A DNA stretch of 41,570 bases, from contig JAFUHI010000014.1 in assembly GCA_017468925.1 (NCBI GenBank), positions 1 through 41,570 of the forward strand. Direction: 5' to 3'. Of this stretch, positions 7,484 to 15,397 are shown piece by piece. The notes under the pieces were generated by a model. It worked only from the letters and a program-made list of their open reading frames with translations, ran no database searches and was not told the DNA's origin. How positions within the stretch are numbered: the stretch's first letter is position 1; each line of letters opens with the position of its first letter. The stretch comes from Bacilli bacterium. Its GTDB lineage: Bacteria; Bacillota_I; Bacilli_A; RFN20; CAG-826. A program made the position numbers and the translations under genes.

Positions 7484-8454
7484 TGGGACTAATATCTTTT
7501 CTAAAAAACAAATTCTCAAAAAAGGATGATAAATCATCTAAATATGACGAGGGAATGAAGAAATCCCGCGCGGCTTTTGCTTCCAAATTAGACAATCTCG
7601 CCAAACGCTATTCCGAAGTCAACCAAGATTATTTTGAGGAATTAGAGCAGATACTAATCGAAGCCGATGTTGGAGTCTCTTTGACTTTGGAATTAGTGGA
7701 ATCATTATTAGACAAAAGCGAAAAAGAAGGGATAAAAGAGCCTAGCAAAATCAATGAGGAATTGGTGGACTTGATGTTCGTCTCCTATGTTGAAAACGGC
7801 TCAAATATCGTTAACGATATATCTTTTTCTAACGAAGGTCCGACTGTTTTATTGGTTGTAGGCGTCAATGGAGTTGGAAAAACCACGACTATAGCGAAGC
7901 TTGCCTATCGTTATCAAAAAAGAGGCAAGAAAGTCATGCTTGTCGCTGGAGATACGTTTAGAGCAGGCGCCACAGAGCAATTACAAATCTGGGCCGAAAG
8001 ACTTTCCTGTCCGATCGTTGTTGGGAAAGAGAATGGCGATCCAGCATCTGTTGCGTATGATGGGATGAAATATGCCAAAGAAAACAATATAGATTTAGTT
8101 ATAGTCGATACGGCTGGAAGGCTTCAAAACAAAGCCAATCTTATGGCAGAGCTATCCAAAATAAAACGCGTTATTTCTAGAGAAATAGAAGGCGCCCCAC
8201 ATGAGACATTCCTCATAATAGATGCCACAACCGGGCAAAATGGGGTGTCGCAGGCCTCCGCCTTTAAAGATGTCACTGATTTAACAGGCATCGTCATCAC
8301 CAAGATGGATGGAACTTCAAAAGGTGGAATTATTTTATCGATTAGAGATGAATTAGGCGTTCCAGTCCGCTTCATAGGCCTAGGCGAAAAGATGGATGAT
8401 TTGGAAGAATTTGACCTTGATAAATATTTGCATGGTCTTCTTATAGGAGAGTAG
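7483..8454 (+). CDS. ftsY: Signal recognition particle receptor FtsY
   Basis: FtsY is the membrane-bound SRP receptor GTPase that receives ribosome-nascent chain complexes from Ffh. The 323-residue protein shows a very short N-terminal acidic region beginning with an amphipathic helix (FLKNKFSKK), a four-helix N domain, the P-loop GVNGVGKTTT (from about residue 127), DTFRAGA, VDTAGR (about 208), ITKMDG and the closing FIGLGEKMDDLEEFD. The short A region is typical of Gram-positives. Its ATG overlaps the rnc stop by 1 nt and ylxM follows after 1 nt. Confidence 0.96.
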   Translation: MGLISFLKNKFSKKDDKSSKYDEGMKKSRAAFASKLDNLAKRYSEVNQDYFEELEQILIEADVGVSLTLELVESLLDKSEKEGIKEPSKINEELVDLMFVSYVENGSNIVNDISFSNEGPTVLLVVGVNGVGKTTTIAKLAYRYQKRGKKVMLVAGDTFRAGATEQLQIWAERLSCPIVVGKENGDPASVAYDGMKYAKENNIDLVIVDTAGRLQNKANLMAELSKIKRVISREIEGAPHETFLIIDATTGQNGVSQASAFKDVTDLTGIVITKMDGTSKGGIILSIRDELGVPVRFIGLGEKMDDLEEFDLDKYLHGLLIGE

Positions 8455-8455
8455 G

Positions 8456-8788
8456 ATGAGCGATTTGGATAATAGGGAAAAAGCGATTGAACTATATGAT
8501 TGCTATGGGGTGCTTCTTACCAAGACCCAGCAAGAATTCTTTTCCTCATATTATCTTTTCGATTTGTCATTAAGCGAGATAGCAGAAGAAAAGAAAATAT
8601 CTCGCTCGGCAGTAAACGACGCTTTAAGCAAAGCATTAAAGAAATTAAACGAATACGAAAGCAAGCTCCATTTGCTAGAAAAAAACAAATCCATCCGCGA
8701 AATGCTTGGGAAAATAGATGAATCTGATGAAAAAACAAAACTTGAATTGTATAAAGAGCTAGGAGACTATTTGAAATATGGCATTTGA
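8456..8788 (+). CDS. ylxM: YlxM family SRP-associated DNA-binding-like protein (UPF0122)
   Basis: A 110-residue helix-turn-helix protein of the YlxM/UPF0122 family, which modulates the SRP Ffh-FtsY cycle in Bacillota. The helix-turn-helix is seen in LSLSEIAEEKKISRSAVNDA (about residues 37-56), after LLTKTQQEFFSSYYLFD. The gene lies between ftsY and ffh and overlaps ffh by 11 nt, the classical arrangement. It ends in TGA. Confidence 0.92.
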   Translation: MSDLDNREKAIELYDCYGVLLTKTQQEFFSSYYLFDLSLSEIAEEKKISRSAVNDALSKALKKLNEYESKLHLLEKNKSIREMLGKIDESDEKTKLELYKELGDYLKYGI

Positions 8789-10115
8789 ATCACTAACCGA
8801 ACGCTTCCAATCGATTTTCAAGAAAATGCGCGGTCAAAGCACATTGACTGAAAAGAACATGGATGAGGCACTAAAAGAAATCAGGGTTGCTCTTTTAGAA
8901 AGCGATGTAAATTTCAAGGTAGTTAAATCATTCACCCAGGATGTTAAAGAAAAAGCCCTTGGGCAAAATGTCTACACCGCCGTCTCTCCTAGCGAGATGC
9001 TTATTAAAATCTGCCATGATGAAATCAGCGGATTGCTAGGTAGTGATAATGAAGGAATCGTTTTCCAAAAACATGGTTTGACCACAGTCCTTTTGGTTGG
9101 TTTGCAAGGAACTGGAAAAACCACAAGCGCAGGCAAATTAGCTCTTCTTTGTAAAAAGAAATTCAACAAGAAAGTAATGCTTGCGGGCCTAGACGTCTAT
9201 AGGCCTGCCGCCATAGATCAATTAGGCCAAATCGCCAAACAAATCGATGTGCCTTTCTTTGAGATGGGCACTGATGTCAATCCTGTTGAAGTCGCTAAAA
9301 AAGCCCAGGAAAAAGCCATCCAAGAAGGAAAAGACCTCTTGATTTTAGATACCGCAGGACGTCTTTCAATTGATGAAGCCTTGATGGATGAGCTTAAAAA
9401 CATCATCAAAGAGACCTCCCCTGATGAAGTGCTCCTTTTGGTGGATGCAATGTCTGGACAAGATGCGGTCAATGTCGCCAATACATTCAATGCCGCTTTA
9501 AGGCTTACCGGAATCATCATGTCCAAACTTGATGGTGATGCTAAAGGTGGCTCTGCCTTATCAATCAAATATCTGACCGGCTTGCCAATCAAATACGCAG
9601 GCGTAGGAGAAAAAATCGATGACTTGGATGTCTTCTATCCAGATAGGATGGCAGACCGTATCCTAGGAATGGGCGATATAGTCTCCTTGGTAGAAAAAGC
9701 CAAAGAGCAAATAGATGAAAAAGAAGCGGAAAAAGAAGCCAAAAAGATGATGGAGGGAGAATTTACCCTCGAGGATCTTTTAAAACAAATGAAGATGGTC
9801 CAAAAAATAGGCAGCCTAGGAGCAATCGCAAAAATGATGCCAGGCATGCCTAGTCTAACTGACGAGCAAAGAATTAGGGCCGAGAAAGAAATGAAATTAT
9901 TCGAGGCCGTCATAAATTCGATGACCCCATATGAAAGAAGACATCCTGAAATATTGAAATTCTCCCAAAAGTCCCGCATCGCCAAGGGAAGTGGAACCAC
10001 CAATGCGGATATCAATCGCGTCATAAGGAAATACGACCAGACCAAAGAGATGATGAAGCAGATGAAACGTTATCAAAAGTCCGGAAAGATGCCTCCAGGA
10101 ATGGGAGGATTCTAG
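8778..10115 (+). CDS. ffh: Signal recognition particle protein Ffh
   Basis: Ffh is the SRP GTPase that binds signal peptides and 4.5S/6S RNA and delivers them to FtsY. The 445-residue protein carries an N domain, the P-loop GLQGTGKTT (about 108-116), DVYRPAA, LDTAGR (about 191), SKLDGDAKGG and YAGVGEKIDDL. The C-terminal M domain has IGSLGAIAKMMPGMP, the RNA-binding SRIAKGSGT (about 397-405) and a methionine-rich end, MPPGMGGF. Two extra genes follow directly where rpsP would be expected. Confidence 0.97.
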   Translation: MAFESLTERFQSIFKKMRGQSTLTEKNMDEALKEIRVALLESDVNFKVVKSFTQDVKEKALGQNVYTAVSPSEMLIKICHDEISGLLGSDNEGIVFQKHGLTTVLLVGLQGTGKTTSAGKLALLCKKKFNKKVMLAGLDVYRPAAIDQLGQIAKQIDVPFFEMGTDVNPVEVAKKAQEKAIQEGKDLLILDTAGRLSIDEALMDELKNIIKETSPDEVLLLVDAMSGQDAVNVANTFNAALRLTGIIMSKLDGDAKGGSALSIKYLTGLPIKYAGVGEKIDDLDVFYPDRMADRILGMGDIVSLVEKAKEQIDEKEAEKEAKKMMEGEFTLEDLLKQMKMVQKIGSLGAIAKMMPGMPSLTDEQRIRAEKEMKLFEAVINSMTPYERRHPEILKFSQKSRIAKGSGTTNADINRVIRKYDQTKEMMKQMKRYQKSGKMPPGMGGF

Positions 10116-10116
10116 G

Positions 10117-11964
10117 ATGGCGGAAGAAATCCTTTTCAAACCTAATGAACTTTACACAAAGGAGCTAAAGGATAAATTTCATAATGCCTCCGAGAAATAT
10201 TTTGATGATTTGGTTGCAAAATCGTCGATCAATGTAGAAGAAAATAGAAAGCACGTTGCCGATTACAATAAAAAAAGAGCTATTTTAGACAAATACGAAA
10301 ATCAGTTATCTTCCGCCAAAGGCAAAAGAGCAGTTCTTATAACTTTCTCGGTAGTGTCCATAGTCATTGGAATAATCTTTTTGTATATAGGGATAGGGGG
10401 GATCGTCTCATCTCCTGCGGTTTTCATCGGTGTTGGAGCGTTTTTATTCGTTTCTGGCATCGCCGGGATAATTCTCTCCGTTATATTTTTGAACAAGAGA
10501 GTCAAATCATTAAAAGAATCAACATCCAGCGCCAGGCAAGAAACTGAAGCCGCTCAAAAATTATGCTGGGTTGATATGGTTCCGCTCAATTCAATCTACG
10601 ATTGGAATATGCCTTCTGAAATCATGAGGAGCGCCACGCCAATCATCAATTTGGATAAATATTTCAATAACGAGAGGCTGGCATATCTAGTCGATAAATT
10701 CGGTATGCCTATGCCAGATGATCCGGATGAAAGCGTCCTTGGTGTTCTTTCGGGATCGATTCAAGGCAACCCTTTTGTCGAACAAAAGCTATTGAAACAT
10801 AGGATGGGACAAAAAACATATACAGGTTCCTTGACCATAACATGGACAACGACCTATAGCGACTCCAAAGGAAATATCCACACCCAAGTCCACACCCAGA
10901 CATTGGTTGCAAGCCTTTCTAAGCCCGCTCCAATTTATAGCGAAGTAACGATTTTGGCCTATGGAAACGAAGCCGCTCCGCACCTAACTTTCTCAAGAAT
11001 CCCTACAAAACCCCATCTTTTAAACGAAAGAGAAAGGGAAAAAACCGTTGCGAAAGAGATGAAGAAATTAATCAAAAAGAGCGAGAAGGATATCGCTTCT
11101 GGTAACGGCAAAGCCTTCACCGCGATGGGAAATGATGAATTTGATGTATTCTTCGGGGCGTTGGATAGAAATAACGAAGTAGAATTTCGTTTGCTTTTCA
11201 CCCCGCTTGCCCAGAAGAATATGGTCGAATTGATTGAGGATCCATTTCCTTTCGGAGACGACTTCTCGATGAAGAAGAAATATATGATGAATTACGTTTG
11301 CTCCGCCCACTCGCAGAGTTTCGATTATTTGAGACATCCAGCGAATTTCTTCAGCTATTCAGTCGATTTGGCTAAAAACCTTTTTGTCTCCTATTGCGAC
11401 CAATTCATGCAGAATCTTTATTTTGATTTAGCGCCTCTATTATCAATTCCTCTTTATCAGATGCACAAACCCCATGAGGAGATTTTCAAGACAAGAAGCG
11501 CAAGCCTAAACCAGTTTGAGCATGAGGTTTTGGCGAACGCTATGCCCAGGGCGATTTTCGAGCCAGAAGGTGCTTCTCCGAATCTTCCTTTGTTAATCAA
11601 AGAAACCAGAGTCAGAACATCGGATGGGGTGGATAATGTTTCATTCCACACATTTAGTTATATTGAAGTGCCACAGACAACCTATATCTCCAAATTAGGG
11701 GGAGATGGCTATTGGCATGAAGTTCCGGTTCATTGGATCAGATACGATTTGGTGGAAAAAGATAATGTTGCCTCTTTCACTCCAGTTGGAGGAAGCCGTG
11801 CCGAATTCAATGAAAAGAAATTAAATGGTTTCTTTGATGACAAATTCAATCCAGACAATCTCTATTATGAAAGAGGACTGCTTGCTATTTATAATGATGA
11901 CAACGAAATAAATAACAAAAACGATAAATATTCGCTTCATTCATTATTCTCTAAAGAGAAATAG
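10117..11964 (+). CDS. Unknown membrane protein, LemA-associated
   Basis: A 615-residue protein that I do not recognise. Residues 1-70 are charged and probably coiled coil. A two-segment transmembrane hairpin follows (about 71-93 and 99-124). The rest, about 490 residues, is a soluble domain with mixed secondary structure, including a Thr/Ser-rich stretch (SLTITWTTTYSDSKGNIHTQ, about 235-254) and a region rich in aromatic residues (about 380-440). It starts 1 nt after the ffh stop, with GGGAGG-type purines in the end of ffh upstream. The lemA gene follows 31 nt later. Pairing with LemA suggests a common envelope-associated complex; large two-TM partners of LemA are known (for example DUF3137 proteins), but membership is not shown here. 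Confidence 0.8.
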   Translation: MAEEILFKPNELYTKELKDKFHNASEKYFDDLVAKSSINVEENRKHVADYNKKRAILDKYENQLSSAKGKRAVLITFSVVSIVIGIIFLYIGIGGIVSSPAVFIGVGAFLFVSGIAGIILSVIFLNKRVKSLKESTSSARQETEAAQKLCWVDMVPLNSIYDWNMPSEIMRSATPIINLDKYFNNERLAYLVDKFGMPMPDDPDESVLGVLSGSIQGNPFVEQKLLKHRMGQKTYTGSLTITWTTTYSDSKGNIHTQVHTQTLVASLSKPAPIYSEVTILAYGNEAAPHLTFSRIPTKPHLLNEREREKTVAKEMKKLIKKSEKDIASGNGKAFTAMGNDEFDVFFGALDRNNEVEFRLLFTPLAQKNMVELIEDPFPFGDDFSMKKKYMMNYVCSAHSQSFDYLRHPANFFSYSVDLAKNLFVSYCDQFMQNLYFDLAPLLSIPLYQMHKPHEEIFKTRSASLNQFEHEVLANAMPRAIFEPEGASPNLPLLIKETRVRTSDGVDNVSFHTFSYIEVPQTTYISKLGGDGYWHEVPVHWIRYDLVEKDNVASFTPVGGSRAEFNEKKLNGFFDDKFNPDNLYYERGLLAIYNDDNEINNKNDKYSLHSLFSKEK

Positions 11965-11980
11965 ATGATAATATATAAAA

Positions 11981-11987
11981 AAGGAGG
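11981..11987 (+). promoter_or_regulatory. Strong ribosome-binding site of lemA
   Basis: AAGGAGG, 8 nt before the ATG at 11996, is a near-perfect Shine-Dalgarno. AT-rich sequence just upstream (GATAATATATAAA, 11966-11978) might also contain a -10 element. Confidence 0.7.
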
Positions 11988-11995
11988 CTAAAAAT

Positions 11996-12661
11996 ATGCC
12001 AAATGAATTAGATGAACTTGACGAATCATACGTCAACAAAGAAGGAAGAGATGTCCACGTCATCGAAAAGAAAGTGGGGGTCAAACTTGAGCCAATGGAC
12101 AAATTTGTCAATGTCGCGGTTTGGTTCATATTTATCATAGGTGGGTTGGTGTACGCCGCGAGAAAGACCAAAGCCAAGAATTATTTCCAGCAGCTCCAGC
12201 AAAAAATCCAAAAAGACGCCTCGACAATCGATAACTATCAGCTCCAAAGAGTCACAGTTCTCCAGAATACGGCAAAATTACTTGATAAAGCGATTCAATT
12301 AGACAAAGAAACATTTACTGAAATCGCTAGATTAAGAAGTGGAACAATGACTGATGAGAATAGAAACGAAATCGCTGCAAAACTCGACGGAGTGCAAAAA
12401 TCTATCAATGTCGCTTTCGAACAATATCCAGATTTGAAAGCCCATCAGGATATCGCCGCAGCAATGCAGCAAAATAATTATCTCCAGCAAGAAATCACCG
12501 CGGCTAGAGAACTATACAACGATGATGTCTTCCGTTGGAATGCTCAAATATTCCAACACTGGGCGAAGAAATATGTCGCTGCCAAAGAGGGATACACAAC
12601 TAGAATCCCATTCACCGCCAGCCAAGAAATCAAAGAGAAGAGCGAAGGCGTTTTCTTCTAA
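11996..12661 (+). CDS. lemA: LemA family protein
   Basis: LemA proteins are membrane-anchored helical-bundle proteins of unknown biochemical role. The 221-residue protein has an N-terminal cytoplasmic or extended 38-residue acidic tail, one transmembrane segment (about 40-56, VAVWFIFIIGGLVYAAR) and the LemA helical domain. The family signature is clear near the C terminus: YPDLKAHQDIAAAMQ, EITAARELYNDDVFRWN and the conserved final F-F of SEGVFF. The 38-residue head before the TM segment is longer than usual. It is the last gene before a bidirectional terminator. Confidence 0.9.
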   Translation: MPNELDELDESYVNKEGRDVHVIEKKVGVKLEPMDKFVNVAVWFIFIIGGLVYAARKTKAKNYFQQLQQKIQKDASTIDNYQLQRVTVLQNTAKLLDKAIQLDKETFTEIARLRSGTMTDENRNEIAAKLDGVQKSINVAFEQYPDLKAHQDIAAAMQQNNYLQQEITAARELYNDDVFRWNAQIFQHWAKKYVAAKEGYTTRIPFTASQEIKEKSEGVFF

Positions 12662-12683
12662 TACCATCTCTATTCAAACAAGC

Positions 12684-12713
12684 AAAGCCCATCCTTTTTT
12701 GGATGGGCTTTTG
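12684..12713. terminator. Bidirectional intrinsic terminator between lemA and trmD
   Basis: An 11-bp perfect stem, AAAGCCCATCC (12684-12694) with GGATGGGCTTT (12701-12711), closes a six-T loop. It has T residues after the plus-strand stem and A residues before it, so it can stop both the lemA transcript and the convergent trmD transcript. Confidence 0.9.
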
Positions 12714-12726
12714 TTATGAACGTATG

Positions 12727-13497
12727 CTATTTTATGAATTTATGGCCTTTTTCTAGTGCCTCTAATTCCCATTTTGGGGTGATGTTATTGTCGTAATCTT
12801 CTAGTAATTTCTTTTCTTCTTTGCTTAGGCTGAGTTTTGCAAAAAGGTCAGGTCTATATTTCCTGGTCAAGACAAGAGATCTGGTTTTTCTCCATTTTTC
12901 TATGGCCTTGTGATTCCCTGAATATAAGATGTCTGGGACATTATCTCCCTCGAATGAATACGGCTCCGTATATTGGGGATATTCGAGCAAATTATCGTTG
13001 AATGATTCGTTTTCTAACGACTCAGTGGCAATCGCCCCATCAAGGAGCCTTATGATCGAATCAGAAACCGCCATCGCGGGAATTTCTCCACCGGTGAGGA
13101 TATAATCGCCGATGCTAATTTGTTCATCGACATATTTATTAACTCTTTCGTCTATTCCTTCGTAATGTCCGCAGATGAGAATCAAATGATTTTCTTTGCT
13201 TAACTCTTTTGCCTTATTCTCATCATAAGTCTTGCCTCTAGGAGAGAATAGAATTGTTTTGGATGATTCACTTTTGGTGTTGTTTAGCGCATCGATTATA
13301 GGCTGGCATTTCATTATAAGCCCTGCGCCTCCTCCAATAGGAGGGGTGTCGACTCTTCCATATTTGTCTTTCGTGAAATCCCTGATGTTTACGATTTCTA
13401 TTTCAACAACTTTTTTGGCGATTGCTCTTTTGATTATCGAATTGGTTAAAAAACCATCAAACATCTCTGGGAACAATGTCAAAATGCTTATTTTCAT
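12727..13497 (-). CDS. trmD: tRNA (guanine37-N1)-methyltransferase TrmD
   Basis: TrmD methylates G37 next to the anticodon of several tRNAs and prevents +1 frameshifting. The 256-residue SPOUT-fold enzyme shows the N-terminal MKISILTLFPEMFDGFL, GGGAGLIMKCQPI (about 56-68), the trefoil-knot SAM-binding segments LILICGHYEGIDERV and ISIGDYILTGGE (about 131-142), and GNHKAIEKWR. It is the last gene of the minus-strand rpsP operon; its ATG overlaps the rimM stop (ATGA). Confidence 0.97.
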   Translation of the reverse strand: MKISILTLFPEMFDGFLTNSIIKRAIAKKVVEIEIVNIRDFTKDKYGRVDTPPIGGGAGLIMKCQPIIDALNNTKSESSKTILFSPRGKTYDENKAKELSKENHLILICGHYEGIDERVNKYVDEQISIGDYILTGGEIPAMAVSDSIIRLLDGAIATESLENESFNDNLLEYPQYTEPYSFEGDNVPDILYSGNHKAIEKWRKTRSLVLTRKYRPDLFAKLSLSKEEKKLLEDYDNNITPKWELEALEKGHKFIK

Positions 13498-14012
13498 AAA
13501 AGCCCCTCGATGACGTTGATGCGGATTTCTTTGTTTTCTAAATCCATCGAAACGACGAATTGTTTAAATTCAAGCGGGAAATAGAAGGTTTTTTTGTCTT
13601 CTTTTTGAACTTTCACTGTTTTGGTTGGGGCGTTATCCAAAATACCGACAGCCACACCCAAAACATTATTTGTGGCATCATCGATTATTTTGCATCCTTT
13701 GATATCTTCGTAACGGAAATACCCTTCGGGAAGTGGGGCTTTGTCTTTATCTATTTCAATGAACCAATGGAGATAATTTTCCGCTTCCTCTATTGAATTC
13801 ATTCCGCTTAGTTTAAGGAAATAATAATCTCCGGCGTTTGAAAATGACTCAACGTTCATTTCTATTCTTTCTTCGCTCCTTTCGTTGAACAAAGAAAGAG
13901 TGGTGCCTTTCTTGAATCTCTCTTTAGCAAAAGAAGTCAAAGAAAAACATCTGACCTCGCCCTTGAGTCCGCGTGTTTTTGTTATTTGCCCTAATCTTAC
14001 GTATTCTTTCAT
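13494..14012 (-). CDS. rimM: Ribosome maturation factor RimM
   Basis: RimM helps assemble the 30S head around S19. The 172-residue protein begins with RLGQITKTRGLKGEVRC (from about residue 6), the conserved RimM N-terminal motif, and has the PRC-barrel segment GYFRYEDIKGCKI (about 94-106). The start at 14012 is where homology begins; a longer in-frame reading has no support. The 28-nt gap after khpA holds a hairpin and T-rich tract, and there is no clear Shine-Dalgarno site in front of the ATG. The TGA stop overlaps trmD. Confidence 0.93.
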   Translation of the reverse strand: MKEYVRLGQITKTRGLKGEVRCFSLTSFAKERFKKGTTLSLFNERSEERIEMNVESFSNAGDYYFLKLSGMNSIEEAENYLHWFIEIDKDKAPLPEGYFRYEDIKGCKIIDDATNNVLGVAVGILDNAPTKTVKVQKEDKKTFYFPLEFKQFVVSMDLENKEIRINVIEGLL

Positions 14013-14020
14013 TTTTCTTA

Positions 14021-14055
14021 AAAGAAGAAAACAACGCCAATTAGTTGGCGTCGTC
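14021..14055 (-). terminator. Possible attenuating terminator between khpA and rimM
   Basis: On the minus strand ACGCCAA (14051-14045) pairs with TTGGCGT (14040-14034) around a CTAA loop. The stem can extend to 11 bp with two G-U pairs, and a T-rich tract follows immediately (14031-14021). It spans the khpA stop codon and lies inside an operon, so it may reduce rimM-trmD expression relative to rpsP-khpA. Confidence 0.45.
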
Positions 14056-14313
14056 TTCTCCAAAGCTTTCGAATTTCAAGTGAATTCGTATATTGCTATC
14101 ATCGGCTTTGCCTTTGATAGAGATGGCCTCACGCAAAGCGTTAGCCACGCTGCCTTTTTTGCCGATTAATCTTGCAGTGTCTGCATCTTCGGCAACGATA
14201 AGGATGGTGATGTCGCGTTCAGTGGATCCTGGAAGCTCTTTGATCATTATTGAGTCTTTATGCTCAACAAGTGGATCGATTAGAGCGTGGATCACTTTCT
14301 CGTAATCGTTCAT
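14041..14313 (-). CDS. khpA: KH-domain RNA-binding protein KhpA (YlqC)
   Basis: KhpA is a small KH-domain RNA-binding protein that partners KhpB/Jag and affects cell elongation and RNA metabolism in Gram-positives. The 90-residue protein has the KH GxxG loop in RLIGKKGSVANALREAI (about 52-68). The start at 14313, MNDYEKVIHALIDPLVEHKD, agrees with homologues; the longer reading into rpsP is rejected. It follows rpsP after 2 nt. YlqD, found after it in Bacillus, is absent. Confidence 0.92.
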   Translation of the reverse strand: MNDYEKVIHALIDPLVEHKDSIMIKELPGSTERDITILIVAEDADTARLIGKKGSVANALREAISIKGKADDSNIRIHLKFESFGEDDAN

Positions 14314-14315
14314 CC

Positions 14316-14591
14316 TTATTTCCCTTTCTTTTCTGCAACGAATTTGGCCATGATTCCCTTTTTGGTGAACATAGCGCGGACAGAGTCGCTTGGGGTAGCG
14401 CCTTGAAGCAACCACTTTAAGGCTAAAGCTTCATCGATTTCAGCTCCGGTCTCAACACCTTTAACTGGATCATAGGTTCCGATTTGCTCGATGTATCTGC
14501 CATCTCTAGCGAAACGGGAATCGGCGGCAACGATTCTGAAGTAGGGGCTGTGTGTGCGGCCCATTCTTGTTAATCTGATTTTTACTGACAT
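14316..14591 (-). CDS. rpsP: 30S ribosomal protein S16
   Basis: The 91-residue protein matches S16 along its length: [44 protein letters not shown] sequence is spread over residues 3-42, with the expected [15 protein letters not shown] later. It binds 16S rRNA early in 30S assembly. A clear ribosome site (AAAGGAG on the minus strand, about 14604-14598) lies before the ATG. It is the first gene of a four-gene minus-strand operon with khpA, rimM and trmD. Confidence 0.97.
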   Translation of the reverse strand: MSVKIRLTRMGRTHSPYFRIVAADSRFARDGRYIEQIGTYDPVKGVETGAEIDEALALKWLLQGATPSDSVRAMFTKKGIMAKFVAEKKGK

Positions 14592-14618
14592 GGTATTTCT
14601 CCTTTATTTGCCTCGTAA

Positions 14619-14647
14619 ATGATATAGATGTCATTTATGTCTGTCAA
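14619..14647 (-). promoter_or_regulatory. Promoter of the rpsP-khpA-rimM-trmD operon
   Basis: On the minus strand a perfect TTGACA (14647-14642) and TATCAT (14624-14619) are 17 nt apart. Transcription should start near 14612, giving a short leader with a Shine-Dalgarno site. Confidence 0.8.
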
Positions 14648-14688
14648 GCATTTTTGCTTTACAACATTTAATATCTCAAAAAATATGC

Positions 14689-14717
14689 TTGCTAAAGCAC
14701 GTTTACTTTATTATCAT
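14689..14717 (+). promoter_or_regulatory. Promoter of rplS
   Basis: TTGCTA (14689-14694) and TATCAT (14712-14717) are 17 nt apart. The same -10 hexamer is used by the divergent rpsP promoter. The predicted transcript starts near 14724, about 83 nt before rplS. Confidence 0.65.
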
Positions 14718-14724
14718 ATCCATT

Positions 14725-14799
14725 GCGTCTATAAGACGATACGCAGGCCCCGCTGCCAAAATAGGCATGTACCTGAAGAGACCAAGAATCTAAGGAGGA
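14725..14799 (+). promoter_or_regulatory. Structured rplS leader, candidate L19 autoregulatory element
   Basis: The ~83-nt leader folds into at least two elements: a hairpin CGTCT-ATA-AGACG (14726-14738), with an alternative GCGT/ACGC pairing, and a second stem CAGG/CCTG (14744-14747 with 14772-14775) enclosing TGCC-AAAATA-GGCA (14754-14767). AAGGAGGA (14792-14799) then precedes the ATG by 7 nt. Firmicutes have a known L19 leader in this position; I have not shown that this sequence matches that model. Confidence 0.55.
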
Positions 14800-14806
14800 T
14801 AATTCG

Positions 14807-15169
14807 ATGAACAACAATTTAGTCGAAGAAATCACCGCCCGTCAGATCCGCAGCGACATTCCTTCCTTCTCAAGCGGCGACACCATCAAAGTGTATGTCC
14901 GTATCATCGAGAACAAAAAGGAACGTGTCCAGATGTTCGAGGGAGTTGTTATCCAAAGAAGAGGCCATGGCGTCAGCGAGACCTTCACAGTCCGCAAAAT
15001 CTCCAATGGCGTCGGAGTGGAACGCACATTCCCTGTGAACGCCCCATCAATCGCTCGCATCGAGGTTGCAAGACGCGGTAAAGTCCGTCGTGCTCGCATC
15101 CATTACATGAGAGGATTGTCCGGCAAAGCTGCCCGTATCAAAGAGGTCGGCGAGAAGAAAGCCAAATAA
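14807..15169 (+). CDS. rplS: 50S ribosomal protein L19
   Basis: The 120-residue protein is L19, at the 30S-50S interface. Family features are the segment [20 protein letters not shown] (about 22-41), [26 protein letters not shown] spread over about 42-67, and the basic C-terminal [23 protein letters not shown] region. Normally rplS ends the rpsP operon; here it stands alone on the opposite strand with its own promoter, leader and terminator, because the four-gene block beside it is inverted. Confidence 0.97.
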   Translation: MNNNLVEEITARQIRSDIPSFSSGDTIKVYVRIIENKKERVQMFEGVVIQRRGHGVSETFTVRKISNGVGVERTFPVNAPSIARIEVARRGKVRRARIHYMRGLSGKAARIKEVGEKKAK

Positions 15170-15196
15170 TCTCAACCATTACATTTGGAAACGAAG

Positions 15197-15229
15197 AAGA
15201 CTGATGCTTGAAAGGTTCAGTCTTTTTTT
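15197..15229 (+). terminator. Intrinsic terminator of rplS
   Basis: AAGACTGA (15197-15204) pairs with TCAGTCTT (15217-15224), followed by seven T residues (15223-15229). A weaker hairpin, AAAGTA-CGGAA-TACTTT (15262-15278), follows 30 nt later. Confidence 0.9.
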
Positions 15230-15359
15230 GTGCTTCTATTGTTATCTTGCAGATCCTTGCGAAAGTACGGAATACTTTTTCATTTAGGAACAGAAAAATC
15301 AAACATCGAGAATATGTTTTTCAAAGTGTGAAATATAACATTTTAAGTCTTTTATGCAT

Positions 15360-15388
15360 TTGCATATAAAACGCATGGTATTTATAAT
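15360..15388 (+). promoter_or_regulatory. Promoter of lepB; near-leaderless
   Basis: TTGCAT (15360-15365) and a perfect TATAAT (15383-15388) are 17 nt apart. The ATG of lepB is only 9 nt after the -10, leaving at most about three leader bases and no Shine-Dalgarno site. The -35 lies inside a 14-nt palindrome, TATGCA-TT-TGCATA (15353-15366). Confidence 0.65.
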
Positions 15389-15397
15389 TTTTGCAGC

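Noticed and set aside
8500..8738. Small ORFs in both strands inside ylxM
   Set aside because: Out-of-frame shadows of ylxM without ribosome sites or family likeness.
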